Source: Aspidapion aeneum
Taxonomy: Eukaryota > Arthropoda > Insecta > Coleoptera > Brentidae
Assembly (NCBI GenBank): GCA_963576565.1
Contig: OY755039.1
Span: 131,023,140-131,087,139 of the forward strand
Length of the DNA stretch: 64,000 nt
Direction of reading: 5' to 3'
Shown: one piece after another, positions 31,963 through 44,116 of the stretch
Layout: every line of letters starts with the position of its first letter
How positions within the stretch are numbered: position 1 is the stretch's first letter
Made by a program: the position numbers and the translations under genes
Notes under the pieces: model-generated
What the model was told of the DNA's origin: nothing
Databases searched by the model: none
The model's input: only the letters and a program-made list of their open reading frames with translations

Positions 31963-34900
31963 AATTCAAAACTCACCTTCAAAATTACACAATGAAACTT
32001 GGTAGGAAGTTTAAGTAACCTACAGCTAGTCATCCGTGTAAGCTGCTGCTCATTGTTCTTGGTTTAACATGGACAAATGGAAGAAAAATGGAAAAACAAA
32101 AAAAATCAAAACCTACCTTCAAAAACATAGTTACGCCATAAAACTTGGTAGGGTGTTTAAGTAACCTACAGCTAGTCATCCGTGCAAGCGGCTGCTCCTT
32201 GTTCCCGGTTTAACTTGGACAAATGGAAGAAAAATTTGAAAACCAGAAAAAAATTCAAAACTCACCTTCAAAAACATAGTTACACAATGAAACTTGGTAG
32301 GAAGTTTAAGTAACCTACAGCTAGTCATCCATGCAAGTGGCTGCTCCTTTTTTTCCAGTTGAACATGAACAAATGAAAGAAAAATGGAAAAACAGAAATA
32401 AAATCAAAACTCACCTTCAAAAACATAGTTAAGCAATGAAACTTGGTAGGCTGTTTAAGTAACATACAGCTAGTCATCCATGCACGCGGCTGCTCCTTGT
32501 TCCCGGTTTAACATGGACAAATGGAAAAAAATGTTGAAAACCAAAAAAAAATTCAAAACTCACATTCAAAAACATAGTTACACAATGAAACTTGGTAGGA
32601 AGTTTAAGTAACCTACAGCTAGTGCAAGCGGCTGCTCATTGTTCCCGGTTTAACTTGGACAAATGGAAGAAAAATGGAAAAACAGAAAAAAAATCCAAAC
32701 TCACCTTCAAAAACAGAGTTACACATTGAAACTTGGTAGGGTGTTTAAGTAACCTACAGCTAGTCATCCGTGCAAGCGGCTGCTCCTTGTTCCCGGTTTA
32801 ACATGGACAAATGGAAGAAAAATGGAAAAACAAAAAAAATCTAAATTCACTTTCAAAAACATAGTTACGCAATGAAACTTGGTAGGGTGTTTAAGTAACC
32901 TACAGCTAGTCATCCGTGCAAGCGGCTGCTCCTTGTTCCCGGTTTAACATGGACAAATGGAAGAAAAATGGAAAAACAGAAAAAAAATCAAAACTCACCT
33001 TCAAAAACATAGTTACGCAATGAAACTTGGTAGCATGTTTAAGTAACCTACAGCTAGTCATCCGTGTAAGCGACTGCTCCTTGTTCAGGGTTTAACATGG
33101 ACAAATGAAAAAAAAATGGAAAAACATAAAAAAAATTAAAACTTACCTTCAAAAACATAGTTATCCAATAAAACCTGGTAGGATGCTTAGGTAACTTACA
33201 GCTAGTCATCCATGCAAGCGGCTGCTCCTTGTTCCCGTTTTAACATGGACAAATGAAAAAGAAATGGAACAAAAGAAAAAAACTTCAAAACTCACCTTCA
33301 AAAACATGGTTACGCAATGAAACTTGGTAGGGTGTTTTAGTAACATACAGCTAGTCATCCGTGCAAGCGGCTGTTCCTTTTTTTCGGTTGAACATGGACA
33401 AAAGGAAGAAAAATGGAAAAACAGGAAAAAAATCAAAACTTACCCTCAAAACGTAGTTACGCAATGAAACTTGGTAGGCTGTTTAAGTAACCTACAGCTA
33501 GTCATCCGTGTAAGCGGCTGCTCCGTGTTCCCGGTTTAACATGGACAAATGGAAAAAAATGTTGAAAACCAGAAAAAAATTTAAAACTCACCTTCAGAAA
33601 CATAGTTACACAATAAAACTTGGTAGGAAGTTTAAGTAACCTACAGCTAGTCATCCGTGCAAGAGGCTGCTCATTGTTCCCGGTTTAACATGGACAAAGG
33701 GAAGAAAAATGGAAAAACAGAAAAAAAATCAAAACTCACCTTCAAAAACATAGTTACACAATAAAACTTGGTAGGGTGTTTAAGTTGAATTGAAAATGCT
33801 TTATTGAACCAAGAAATATTATAATTTATACAGGTTCATACTTAAAAATCTAACTAAATTTACACTAATTGTTCTTTAAGGTTAAAACTTTTTTGAACAT
33901 AAATATATTTTGATAAATCTTATTTTAAATTTTAAGAGAAAGAAAAATAGTAACAAAGTACAGTACTTCACACTAGTATCACAATACAAGGAACATACCA
34001 CTAAGTTTACTTCTAAATATATCAGAGAGTAGGAAGTCTACAAGACTTATTGCTTCCCTTTTAAATTTTTTATTTCATTTGGTAACTTGTTGTATAAAAA
34101 CACTCCAGAGTAAAGTATGGAGTTTTTGCCAAAGTTAGTATAATGCTTAATGTGATTATTATTTCTAGTCCTGTAATGATGAATTTTATTTCTAGGGGTG
34201 AAATTTAAGTTGGTTTGTCTAGTTTTTTCAATCGAATTGTGAATGTAGTTGCAAATTTGGTGTTTGTAAATCTGTTCTAAAGTCAATATATTAAAATGTT
34301 TCCATAAATTTCTTGTATTATTATAGAAAGACCATAAATATGTTTTATTGCTTTGTTTTGCAAACATTTTATTGGCTTTATTAGCTTTTTATGAGTAGCA
34401 CACCAAATTGCTGTAAGATATTGGAGATGACTGTGAACAAGGCAGAAACAAGGCAGAAATAAATTGATCTAATCAGATGTTTGGGTAGATAATAACCGAG
34501 CCACCTCAAAATTCCCACAGGTGCAGAAATTTTATCCCTTATTTTATTTACGTGGTAGTCCCAACTAAGTTTCTCATCAAGATGCAGACCTCGATATTTT
34601 GTGACAGGACTGTAGCATAGCTTTTCATTGTTAATAGCTAATGCAGTTTTATTGCTAATTGCTAATTCCTTTCGAGATATAAACATGTATGATGACTTTT
34701 TAATATTAAGGGATAATTTGTGACTTGTTAACCAAGAGGAGATAAGTTTAAGGTCACACAAAATACTATTTTTTATTTCCACCTCCGATCTTCCAAAATA
34801 AATCAAAACTGTGTCATCAGCATAAAGTTTAAGTGAACCCTTTAGACGCAGATTGGAAATTGAAAACAGAAAAAACCTACCTAAGTAACCTACAGCTAGT

Positions 34901-36030
34901 CATCCGTGCAAGCGGCTGCTCCTTGTTCCCGGTTTAACCTGGACAAATGGAAGAAAAATGGAAAAACAGAAAAAAAATCAAAACTCACCTTCAAAAATAT
35001 AGTTACGCAATGAAACTTGGTAGGATGTTTAAGTAACCTACAGCTAGTCATCCGTGAAAGCGGCTGTTCCTTTTATCTGGTTTAACATGGACAAATGGAA
35101 GAAAAATGGAAAACAAAAAAATTCAAAACTCACCTTCAAACACATAGTTACGCGATAAAACTTGATAGGGTGTTTAAGTAACATACAGCTAGTCATCCGT
35201 GCAAGCGGCTGCTCCTTGTTCCCGGTTTAACATGGACAAATGAAAAAAAAATGAAACAAGAAAAAAAATTCAAAACTCACCTTCAAATACATAGTTACGC
35301 AATGAAACTTGATAGGGTGTTTAAGTAACATACAGCTAGTCATCCGTGCAAGCGGCTGCTCTTTGTTCCCGGTTTAGCATTCACAAATTAAAAAACAATG
35401 GAAAAACGAAAAAATTCAAAACTCACCTTCAAAAACATAGTTACGCAATCAAACTTGGTAGGGTGTTTAAGTGACATACCACTAATCATCTGTGCAAGCG
35501 GCTGCTCCTTGTTCCCGGCTTGACATGGACAAATGGAAAAAAAGTTGAAAACCAGAAAAAAATTCAAAACTCACTTCAAAAACGTAGCTACGCAATGAAA
35601 CTTGGTAGGAAGTTTAAGTAACCTACAGCTAGTCATCCATGCAATCGGCTGTTCCTTTTTCTCGGTTTACATGGACAAATCGAAAAAACATGGAAAATCA
35701 GAAAAAAATTCAGTCACCTTCAAAAACAAGGGTATTTTGTTTTTGGTATGGTGTTTAAGTAACCTACAAGTAGTAATCTGTGCAAGCGGCTGCTCCTTGT
35801 TCCCGGTTTAACATGGCCACATGGAAAAACAAAAAAATTCAAAATTGGCCTTCAAAAACATAGTTACGCAATGAAACTTGATCGGGTGTTTAAGTAACAT
35901 ACAGTTAGTCATCCGTGCAAACGGCTGTTCCTTGTTCCCGGTTTAACATGGACAAATTAAAAAAAACATGGAAAATCAGAAAAAAATTCAAGTCACCTTC
36001 AAAAACAAGGGTATTTTGTTTTTGTTATGG
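31963..36030 (+). repeat. ~147-bp satellite array, about 20 units
   Basis: The unit contains CTCACCTTCAAAAACATAGT, TGAAACTTGGTAGGGTGTTT, AAGTAACCTACAGCTAGTCA, AAGCGGCTGCTCCTTGTTCC and AACATGGACAAATGG. The CAGCTAGTCAT anchor recurs roughly every 147 bp from 32022 to 35903. The unit shares no similarity with the 157-bp satellite. Later units (from about 35690) carry a variant AACAAGGGTATTTTGTTTTT. The array is interrupted by a LINE at 33784-34866. Confidence 0.93.
33784..34866 (-). pseudogene. LINE reverse transcriptase fragment inserted in the satellite
   Basis: The minus-strand frame begins (about 34850) with LRLKGSLKLYADDTVLIYF, including the catalytic YADD, then continues LISSWLTSHKLSLNIKKSSY, KYRGLHLDEKLSWDYHVNKI and a C-terminal block FGKNSILYSGVFLYNKLPNE. 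One frameshift near 34380 separates the two open parts. It is 5'-truncated inside the palm and ends with a TTCAATTCAA-type tail, as CR1-like LINEs do. The flanks are array units; AAGT occurs on both sides of the insertion (33782 and 34872 region) and may be a short target duplication. Confidence 0.85.
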
Positions 36031-36694
36031 TCTCCTCTGTTCCCTTGTTGGGGGATCAAAATCTATATTAAACTTAACTGTGGGTCCCTACCACCAACAT
36101 TTTTCAAAAAAAAACTCCTAGTTCGGGGCCTAAGAGGGGAATTTTGGGGTTTCTCTGCATTTTCGCGTACCGTAATGAGATTTGGCACAGAGGTAGCAGA
36201 TACCTACAGATGCAATTTTAGAAGTGGGGGTCCGATGGAACCCAGTGCAGGGCCCAGATACAGGGGCGTACTTGAGGTGGGACAGGAAAAATTTATAAAT
36301 TAAAAAATAAACTCATTTCGCGTACAGTTTTTTTTTGTTTTGCCTTATAGCATGTAAGTCCAAAAATGTACAAAAAATAAAGTTTAAAAAACGGTTTTTT
36401 TAAGGGGTGGGGGGATCAAAAGGAAGAAGGATACATTGTTAAAATCTTATTTCATCTAAAGTGGTCGTGTGGGGTATCGATTTCTAGGTAATTTAGTACT
36501 CTAAACGAAAATAAATAATAATTGAGTCAATACGTCAAACTGTTCACATAATATGTCAAAAACTGACACCTTAAATGTACCTGTTCTGAGATCTACGCCA
36601 TAGAATATTAAAAATACCTGACCAAGCCTAACTTAATAAAATTTGATAAATTAAGTAAAAGTGGACTTTCTAGAATTTTCGAATTTAAACATAC
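36031..36694. other. Stretch without recognisable gene
   Basis: It contains a GC-richer patch (36140-36290) with CGTACCGTAATGAGATTTGG, a phrase of the kind found in insect transposon 3' regions. No gene is supported; the 111-codon frame here has no family features. Confidence 0.4.
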
Positions 36695-36900
36695 AGGGTG
36701 TACTTTAGTTAAGTAGGCACTATTACTAACTTCGTTAATATTAGAGCTACAGAATCGGTTAAATAGACAATTTTGTGGCATTTTTTCCTCTGATTACTGG
36801 TGACGAACGAAAGAAAATCAAATGACGCGTAGGTGAGTTATGATAAAAAAACACATTTTTTTAAATGGGACACCCGGTATACAGACTTTTTCTCTTAAAG
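36695..36900 (+). repeat. ~200-bp CAGGGT-ended repeat, copy 1
   Basis: ACAGGGTGTACTTTAGTTAA at the left edge and GACACCCGGTATACAG at the right edge bracket a segment matched in inverted orientation by 37205-37425. The central TGACGCGTAGGTGAGTTAT is the best conserved part. Ends of this type (CAGGGTG/CACCC) are frequent in insect repeats. Confidence 0.65.
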
Positions 36901-37204
36901 TCAAAAATAACGAAGCTATCAACAACTTTCCTAATCATAGGGGATATGGGCTGTGTGTTTAAATCTGTCTTCCTTTGTTTAGAAAATCGTTAATCGTTAT
37001 CTTTTGTATTTTTAATCGTTATCTTTTGTATTTTTTTCTTTAGAAGAAAACGTTTAAGGACAACTTTTGTTTGCTATTAAATGCATAACGGGTATCACAG
37101 TGAATTTTTTTTTTAATTTCACTTTTTACTCTCATGTACGCGTTGTGCGGCTTTTCTTTTGTTTTTACCACCGTTATCAGCGGAAAAAATATAACGAAGT
37201 TAAC

Positions 37205-37425
37205 AATACTTTCGGCTTTAAACTGTATACCGGGTGTATTTTTAAAAAAATATTTTTTTACTATAACTCACCTACGCGTCGTTTAATTTTCTTCTTGTTC
37301 CACCAATTTAGTTAGCGAAAAAAATATTAAAATTTTGCCTAATTACTTAACCTACCTTGTAGTTTGGATAATAGCGAAGTTAACAATATTACCGACTTTA
37401 ATTTGAATACCCTGTATTTTTTAAA
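37205..37425 (-). repeat. ~200-bp CAGGGT-ended repeat, copy 2 (inverted)
   Basis: Inverted partner of 36695-36900: TATACCGGGTGTATTTTT at the left edge, ATAACTCACCTACGCGTCG in the middle and AATACCCTGTATTTT at the right edge. Similarity is roughly 65-70 percent by eye, so the pair is old. Confidence 0.65.
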
Positions 37426-38700
37426 GTCTCTAACTAACAGCAGCATAGGTGTTTAATTAAAATTTAACTTTCTACTGTATATTTTTTAATTTATTTAGTG
37501 CTGGGAATAATGTAGAAATATAATATATACATTTTCCAAATATATTATTAAATATCTTCTAATTTTTTGTTAATTTTAACACATAATTCAAGGTTCACTA
37601 TCATCAGATATTTAGAGAGTGTTACTAATGGTTCAAAAATGTTATATCTTAGTGCACTTAAATGAAGGCAAAAAAAAATTTTTGTGTTTAAATAAAATTA
37701 TATATGGACAAAAGAAACACCCTGTATTTTCGTACAGTGACAAAACTAAGTGAAACAGTGTACACCAAGTTAAAAAGACGTTCCTCTGGTTATAAGAAGT
37801 AGTAAAATTAAGAAGGTATCCTAAACTGCGTAACCGGTATGAACAAAAGTTGGAGACTACTACTTTTTACATGATTTTTTTAATATCACCCTGTGTCTTT
37901 CAGCCTATAACAAAATTATGCAAATTAAAATTTTTTTGATATAGCCGGTAATAAACCGAAAAATTGAGTTTAGTTTTGTTGCAAAATTCCTATTAACGCA
38001 GTAGCAACAATAAATAATGTAAAAAAACACTAAAATGACAGCAAAGTATTTGATGCCCAGTTTATAGGTTCAGAAAATGGCAATGATGTAGCGCTTATTA
38101 CAAAAATAGAGTATGATAAATGGTTTATAAAGGAGAATATAGTAATTTCAATGACATCTTTATTTGACATATCCAGAGCTATTTGAATTTTTAGCACTAA
38201 ACTAAAATTATACGAAAAATCTTTATCTGTAGTTACTTTTTAACACTTTGTACAAAATTTTTTATTTAAGAAAATGAAAGCTGTATTAGTATTGTTGTAT
38301 TGTGCTGACTTTGAGTTTTTTATAGGGATTTCTAACGTCGCCATAAAAAAAAATTACTTAAAATGGTCATAAAATTTTTAATTATTTTTTTTTAAAAACA
38401 CCCTGTGTTTTTAACAGTTTAAACCTTTTTTTTCTTTCATAAAATGTTAATAGAAGCTAAGTATTTTTTATTTGGTAGATATTTTTTTAAAATATCGTTA
38501 CGTCTAAGAAATGCACATATTTTCATCTAATAAGATTTTTTCAATTTAGAATTATTAATTAAAACACCCCTGTACTCCGACCCTGTATACGTCACACCCA
38601 TCCAGCAATTTTTATTTTAAAGACAAGCAATCTGTTTATGACCACATTAAATTTTATTGTCGTATCTTTCATAACGAAGCTCCTGGATTTTTTTTTTCTA
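37426..38700. other. Stretch with CACCCTGT motifs but no gene
   Basis: CACCCTGTATTTT (37719), CACCCTGTGTCTT (37887), CACCCTGTGTTTT (38399) and GACCCTGTATACG (38579) are repeat-end-like motifs; otherwise AT-rich sequence without reading frames of note. Confidence 0.5.
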
Positions 38701-38707
38701 CCCAACG

Positions 38708-38826
<119 letters not shown>

Positions 38827-38904
38827 TCAATGGGTTTCCCAAAACTCCATTTTTCGTATCTGATCATCTCGAAAAATTTCTTGCGTTTTTTTTTACTTTA
38901 AAAC

Positions 38905-39470
38905 TCCGGTACCCATGTCGTTTAAAAATGTTTCAGCCGGTCAAGGGTGAAATATCATCGCCCACATCATTGGCAATTGCCTTACTGGAACAGGGAGGCA
39001 AAGCTTCTGCTGCGGCACAAATCATAATTCGCGCCGTTCCCTTTAGATGCCTCTCCACCACTGCATTTGTGGCAAAAATTGGTACATCCTGTTCGTTGGA
39101 AATGGGTCACTATTTTTTGGACCGTGCTACGGCATGGAATATCCCTTCACTCAAGTCTTGACAACTATCTGTAATTTTTCTTGAACGCTAGAATTTGCGT
39201 AAACAACAAATACCCACTTCCCACTTGTTTCGCTGCACACGACGGAATGACGAAAAACTTCGTGAAGACGAGAGGTCACGATGTTTTCCCCTACTTTTCC
39301 ACTAACAGCCCTAACTAACACAATACGGGTCTTAAACAGCGGAAAATATTTCAACACAACCCCCAATATATTTTTGTCTCTTTTACACACATTAAGCACA
39401 GCAAGCAGTCTAAGAATCCTATAGCTTTTAACCATGCTGTATGTCCCAATCAAGCTAATCTTCTACTTTT
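38905..39470 (-). other. Unrecognised coding-like stretch, possibly a degraded gene
   Basis: Two minus-strand frames look more protein-like than the neighbourhood: 39453-39151 (with NVCKRDKNILGVVLKYFPLF and SGKWVFVVYANSSVQEKLQI) and, in another frame, about 39100-38930 (with VPIFATNAVVERHLKGTARI and NDVGDDISPLTG). Base composition is less AT-rich. A stop and frame change separate them. I do not recognise the family; they could be a decayed gene or chance frames, and the plus-strand frame at 38928-39161 is equally open. Confidence 0.3.
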
Positions 39471-39599
39471 GATGAATCTGACGATGTTTGCGCCATCTAT
39501 TAGCTGGTGTAATTCATCCTTAAATCCACTGGTCCAAAGATCTTTCTAATGATTTTTCCATTAACCAATCAAAAATTATTGATAAAAAGTGCACAGGAC

Positions 39600-39918
39600 C
39601 CTCTAGAACAAGCCTGATCCTACTTTGAAATGCAACACTTTCAAAGGTCGACATTTCCATTAATTTCCTGTCAGCCTATTTTAACCTCCCCAGCCCGCGC
39701 AGCAATGGCTAGAAAAGGTTGTTTGGTTTCGACGAAAAAAACCAGTAACTAGCACAAATTTGCGACGCAAATTTGTGCTACAAGTTTCGCGTAGCGAAAC
39801 TCATCCGTATATGTTTATTGAGTTTCGCTTCTTGGTATTGTCACTTTAATCGAAATGTTAGATCTGTCGGCCTTCGACAATGTTGCATTTTATACTAGCA
39901 TCAGGCTTGTTATAGAGG
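39600..39918. mobile_element. ~320-bp TIR element with nested palindromes
   Basis: Imperfect ~54-bp inverted ends: CCTCTAGAACAAGCCTGATC at left and CCTCTATAACAAGCCTGATG inverted at right, continuing through AAATGCAACA and GTCGACA. Inside are two further perfect palindromes: AGCACAAATTTGCG separated by one A from its inverse (39756-39784), and GTTTCGC-GTA-GCGAAAC (39785-39801). A CAGCAATGGCTAGA(A/G)AAGGT segment recurs at about 54752. Confidence 0.7.
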
Positions 39919-40044
39919 AAGCTGTGACACTTATCATCCCTAAAGTGTCTTACTTGTCATTTTTGAAACTGACAATTTTTCCCACTACGCAAACTTAATA
40001 AATCAAATGACTAGAAAATAACACCGTTTATTTTCGTTTTTCTA

Positions 40045-41278
40045 GACGAACTCCTTAATGAAGAAAACCGAAGATACCTTTAGAAGGCTTAGTTATTTAA
40101 GATGTTTCCTAGGCAATTTTAAGTAAGCTGCAAATTTTTTATCATGCGACGACAATGATCTTTTTTTAATATTTTACTTTTTTGTCGCCATCAAAACTAA
40201 AAGTCACTATTTTTTACTGTGCAGCAATGTAACATTTAAAGTTCACTATTTTTGAGGAATACCTTAATGAAGAAAACCGAAGATTCCTTTAGAAGGCTTA
40301 GTTATTTAAGATATTTCCTAGGTAATTTTAAGTAAGCTGCAAATTTTTTATCATGCGGCGACAATGATCTTTTTTTAATATTTTACTTTTTTGTCGCCAT
40401 CAAAACTAAAAGTAACTATTTTTTACTGTGCAGCAATGTAACATTTAAAGTTCACTATTTTTGAGGAACACCTTAATGAAGAAAACCGAAGATTCCATTA
40501 GGCTTAGTTATTTAAGATGTTTCCTAGGTAATTTTAAGTAAGACAATGATCTTTTTTTAATATTTTACTTTTTTGTCGCCATCAAAACTAAAAGTCACTA
40601 TTTTTTACTGTGCAGCAATGTAACATTTAAAGTTCACTATTTTTGAGGAATACCTTAATGAAGAAAACCGAAGATTCCTTTAGAAGGCTTAGTTATTTAA
40701 GATGTTTCCCAGGTAATTTTAAGTAAGCTGCAAATTTGTTATCATGCGGCGACAATGATCTTTTTTTAATATTTTACTTTTTTGTCGCCATCAAAACTAA
40801 AAGTCATTATTTTTTACTGTGCAGCAATGTAACATTTAAACTTCACTATTTTTGAGGAATACCTTAATGAAGAAAACCGAAGATTCCTTTAGAAGGCTTA
40901 GTTATTTAAGATGTTTCCTAGGTAATTTTAAGTAAGCTGCAAATTTTTTATCATGCGGCGACAATGATCTTTTTTTAATATTTTACTTTTTTGTCGCCAT
41001 CAAAACTAAAAGTCACTATTTTTTACTATGCAGCAATGTAACATTTAAAGTTCACTATTTTTGAGGAATACCTTAATGAAGAAAACCGAAGATTCCTTTA
41101 GAAGGCTTAGTTATTTAAGATGTTTCCTAGGTAATTTTAAGTAAGCTGCAAATTTTTTATGATGCGGCGACCATGATCTTTTTTTAATATTTTACTTTTT
41201 TGTCGCCATCAAAACTAAAAGTCACTACTTTTTACTGTGCAGCAATGTAACATTTAAAGTTCACTATTTTTGAGATTT
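40045..41278 (+). repeat. 210-bp tandem repeat, six copies
   Basis: CCTTAATGAAGAAAACCGAA recurs at about 40051, 40262, 40473, 40653, 40862 and 41070. The third unit has two deletions totalling about 30 bp. Units share TTTTACTTTTTTGTCGCCAT and GCAGCAATGTAACATTTAAA. Copies are about 95 percent or more alike by eye, more homogeneous than the 157-bp satellite, so it arose or was homogenised more recently. Confidence 0.95.
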
Positions 41279-41912
41279 GCCTGCGCCTGCAGTTTTTTAT
41301 TGCACAGCTACTCAATGTTTTCTAAAGAATTTTTATTTAAACCCTTTCGGCTGTGCTACAAACACTTCTCTATTTAAATGTTTTAATTAGTTACACCCCT
41401 GCGGCGCTTAATTTTTTGACAAAAGGCAAGTCTTTCAATATTCTTTTTTTTGCTTGCATTGTTAATAATTTAGCTGGTTAGCGAGGTTACTGACAAGCTG
41501 CGCAAGTTTATACGGATTCCTTGTTAGGTCTCGTATATTGCTTGGGCAACGAACTTAGTCGCCTCTAGCTTTCTGTAAGTCGACCTTAATTTGGCAATGC
41601 AGGATGGATCCCTCACAATGTCTAGAAGTGGAATGGATGGGGCCTAGAGTCGGGAAGGGAAAATCCCTGCAGTTATTAAATGCCTTTACTTATACCCTAC
41701 CACATGGGCAGGTTTTGCATGGCCACGCCGCGACTTTGGCTCATTGGGCTTTAAGGTTGGCAAGTACGTGAATTGATCGGACTTGCACCGGGTGCGGCGA
41801 AGCCGACTTTCAGCGGGGTCACGGAACACTGAACTGCGGTGGGTGTTCGTGGCGGGGTATCTAATACCCTTACCCTTAGCGTCCCTGTGTCAAGTAATTT
41901 AAAAAATTTTAA
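41279..41912. other. GC-richer stretch without recognisable gene
   Basis: Base composition rises between about 41560 and 41880. Short frames exist on both strands but none shows a family signature. It may be an unrecognised retroelement leader or LTR. Confidence 0.4.
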
Positions 41913-42004
41913 GGACCATAAACCTTATTAGCCTGTTTTTTTTCTGACACTTCATGTAATAAAACAGGCATTTTTATCTAGTCTTTTAGCTTCTTTTATG
42001 GTCC
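41913..42004. repeat. GGACCATAAA micro-element, copy 1 (92 bp)
   Basis: Ends GGACCATAAA and TTTATGGTCC form perfect 9-10 bp inverted repeats. The interior AATAAAACAGGCATTTTTAT matches copy 2 at 43588-43700 loosely, and downstream flanks (ACTTC, TTTTGG(C/T)ACAG) are also shared, so the repeat may be larger than the TIR unit. Confidence 0.6.
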
Positions 42005-43587
42005 ATCACTTCTTTTGGCACAGGTTTATTTATAAATAAAGGTAACTAAATATAATTTCTAAAGCTTTTTGTCCCGTAAGTTGGAAGGAGGATTAGCTGC
42101 GCTAGTGGTCTGTGGAATCTGATTCTATAAGTTTTGGTGTTTAGAGCTTGACCTTGCATTCTGGTCTTCGCGTGGGTCCTGAGGCCACTGAGATGCGCCA
42201 CGATGGCTCTAGGATGGACACTTCCTTGATTTCCTCCATAAACCACGAGGATGCTTCTACTCGTTGTGTTGTACGTTAGCAAAATGAGGCTAGGGTTTGT
42301 GTGATAATCCAACCTCACTAACAAAGATTTAGCCTGATTTGCTTAATTGAGATCAATGGAGGAAAGATGAGGGGGGTCTTTTAGCAGGTAGTAGGTTTAT
42401 CTCCTAGGCTTAGGTTTAAGAAGGTACATAAATTATGTCTGATCTGTTCTTTTAAATGAATGAATAATCTTAATTTGAAATTTTTTAGGTGACACTTTAT
42501 TTCACAAAACTTTTTTATATTTTAGCGTAAAACACGAATCAGTCATTTTTTAGTGTAACTTTAGTTTTATGAAATCAGACATTTTCACAGAGACAATAAT
42601 ATAATTAATGTAACAATTGATTAAATTAATAATAAAATCAAAGAAATAAATAAAATTGTAAAACTAAAAACCAAAAAAAAAACAATAGTATTGTTTCTTT
42701 GTTCAAGAATCTCTTTTGTTTAATTATTATTCTCTGTGGTGAACATACATTTTAAATATGAAGCCTGCATTTCACCTATGACAATTTCCTTTGCTAAATT
42801 TTATTTTAAATTTTTATATGCAGTGCTTAATACAGACCCCCCTTTAGATAGTAGTATAGATTTAGAGGTACTTTGACGGATCCACTTTATCAAAAACTCC
42901 AACGGCTTTTTTCTGAATAATTATTTTTTTTAGCCTGAGGAACTTCTAAACTTAACTTGAAACATTTTGAACTTTTTTTAGTGGATCTTGTCTCAGTTTA
43001 AAGTGATACCGTTTGATTTTTCTTTGATTCTTTTCTTAACATTTTCTGCGGCGCTAAATTAATATTTTTTGCTTTTTTGTTTGATTGCGTCTGCAGATTT
43101 TTCAGGAACTTAAGCAAAGAAGGTGGCAGAAAGATGCTTTGTTCATCTGGACTGGGTATCCTGGTGTGGGGGCATACACACGGTATCGTTGTACACCTGC
43201 TCGTCTAGTTGTTGACCTTGAATAGCGCAAGTAACTATTATGGTTCCTTTGCGTATACGGTGCATGAGGCGTCAAGTGAGTGCGGCGTGGAGTTTAATAA
43301 ATGCGGGCTTTCTCGCTGGTATTGTGTTCTGGGGCCACTGGCAGGTCGCACTGGAGGCCTGTTCCTAGGCATGGTACTAGGGGGTTTGTCCTATAAAGCT
43401 TTTAGTAAGCTTCACACCAATCAATACCTTGGGCTTACCGAGATGCACCGCAGTAGAGGAAGATGGCTAGACCTTTGGACATGGCTTCTGAGGAAGCCTT
43501 TCTTTAATTTTTTATTGTTTCCATTCGTCACTTTTGTTTGCTGTGCCAAAATACATATATGTTTTAAATATAATATTTTTCTTTAAA
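42005..43587. other. Stretch without recognisable gene
   Basis: Mixed composition, GC-richer around 42060-42300 and 43100-43500. The frames 42046-42324 (minus) and 43209-43586 (plus) have no recognisable domain. Confidence 0.4.
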
Positions 43588-43700
43588 GGACCATAAACAT
43601 TTTTGGCCTCTGTCTTTTTATTATATTTTTTCTAAATAAAACATAGGCTTTTTGAAATAATTTATTTTCACTTTTCTAATACATAAATTATTTATGGTCC
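43588..43700. repeat. GGACCATAAA micro-element, copy 2 (113 bp)
   Basis: Begins GGACCATAAACA and ends ATTTATGGTCC, same orientation as copy 1, with interior AATAAAACATAGGCTTTTTG. Confidence 0.6.
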
Positions 43701-44116
43701 AAAACTTCAAAGTTGGTCTTTTTGGTACAGTTTTAAATCTTCTTGCTTTGTTATTTTTTTAAAACCAAAAGTGTCTTTTTATTTTCAAAATTAAGCATAT
43801 ATTTTTCAAAATTTTTGTTAAATTGTCGGGTGGTGTGCAATAGCTTGGCGTGATACCGAACCAGTGATGTGTATGTCTTTTGGATACATTAATTGTTATC
43901 CACGAGGGTTATTCAGAACGCAGATTATACGGGGCTATTTATTGCACTGATGTTCCGATAAGAGTGGTGTCGGTTCCTTGGTTTCATTCTGATTTGCTTA
44001 GTTCCATTTCTTTTTAACGGTATCTTATCAATAAAGTAATTTAAAAAATCAAACCCAAAAAAGTACCTAAATTAGTATTAAGATGGATAGATCAGATTTT
44101 AGTTTAGAAGGTAAAA

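Noticed and set aside
35602..36121. Plus-strand frames of 68-69 codons with SVYMDK-like text
   Set aside because: They are read-through of the 147-bp satellite; the repeated peptide is a by-product of the repeat.
41520..41900. GC-richer segment considered as an rRNA fragment
   Set aside because: I could find no conserved rRNA core words, so there is no support for a ribosomal origin.
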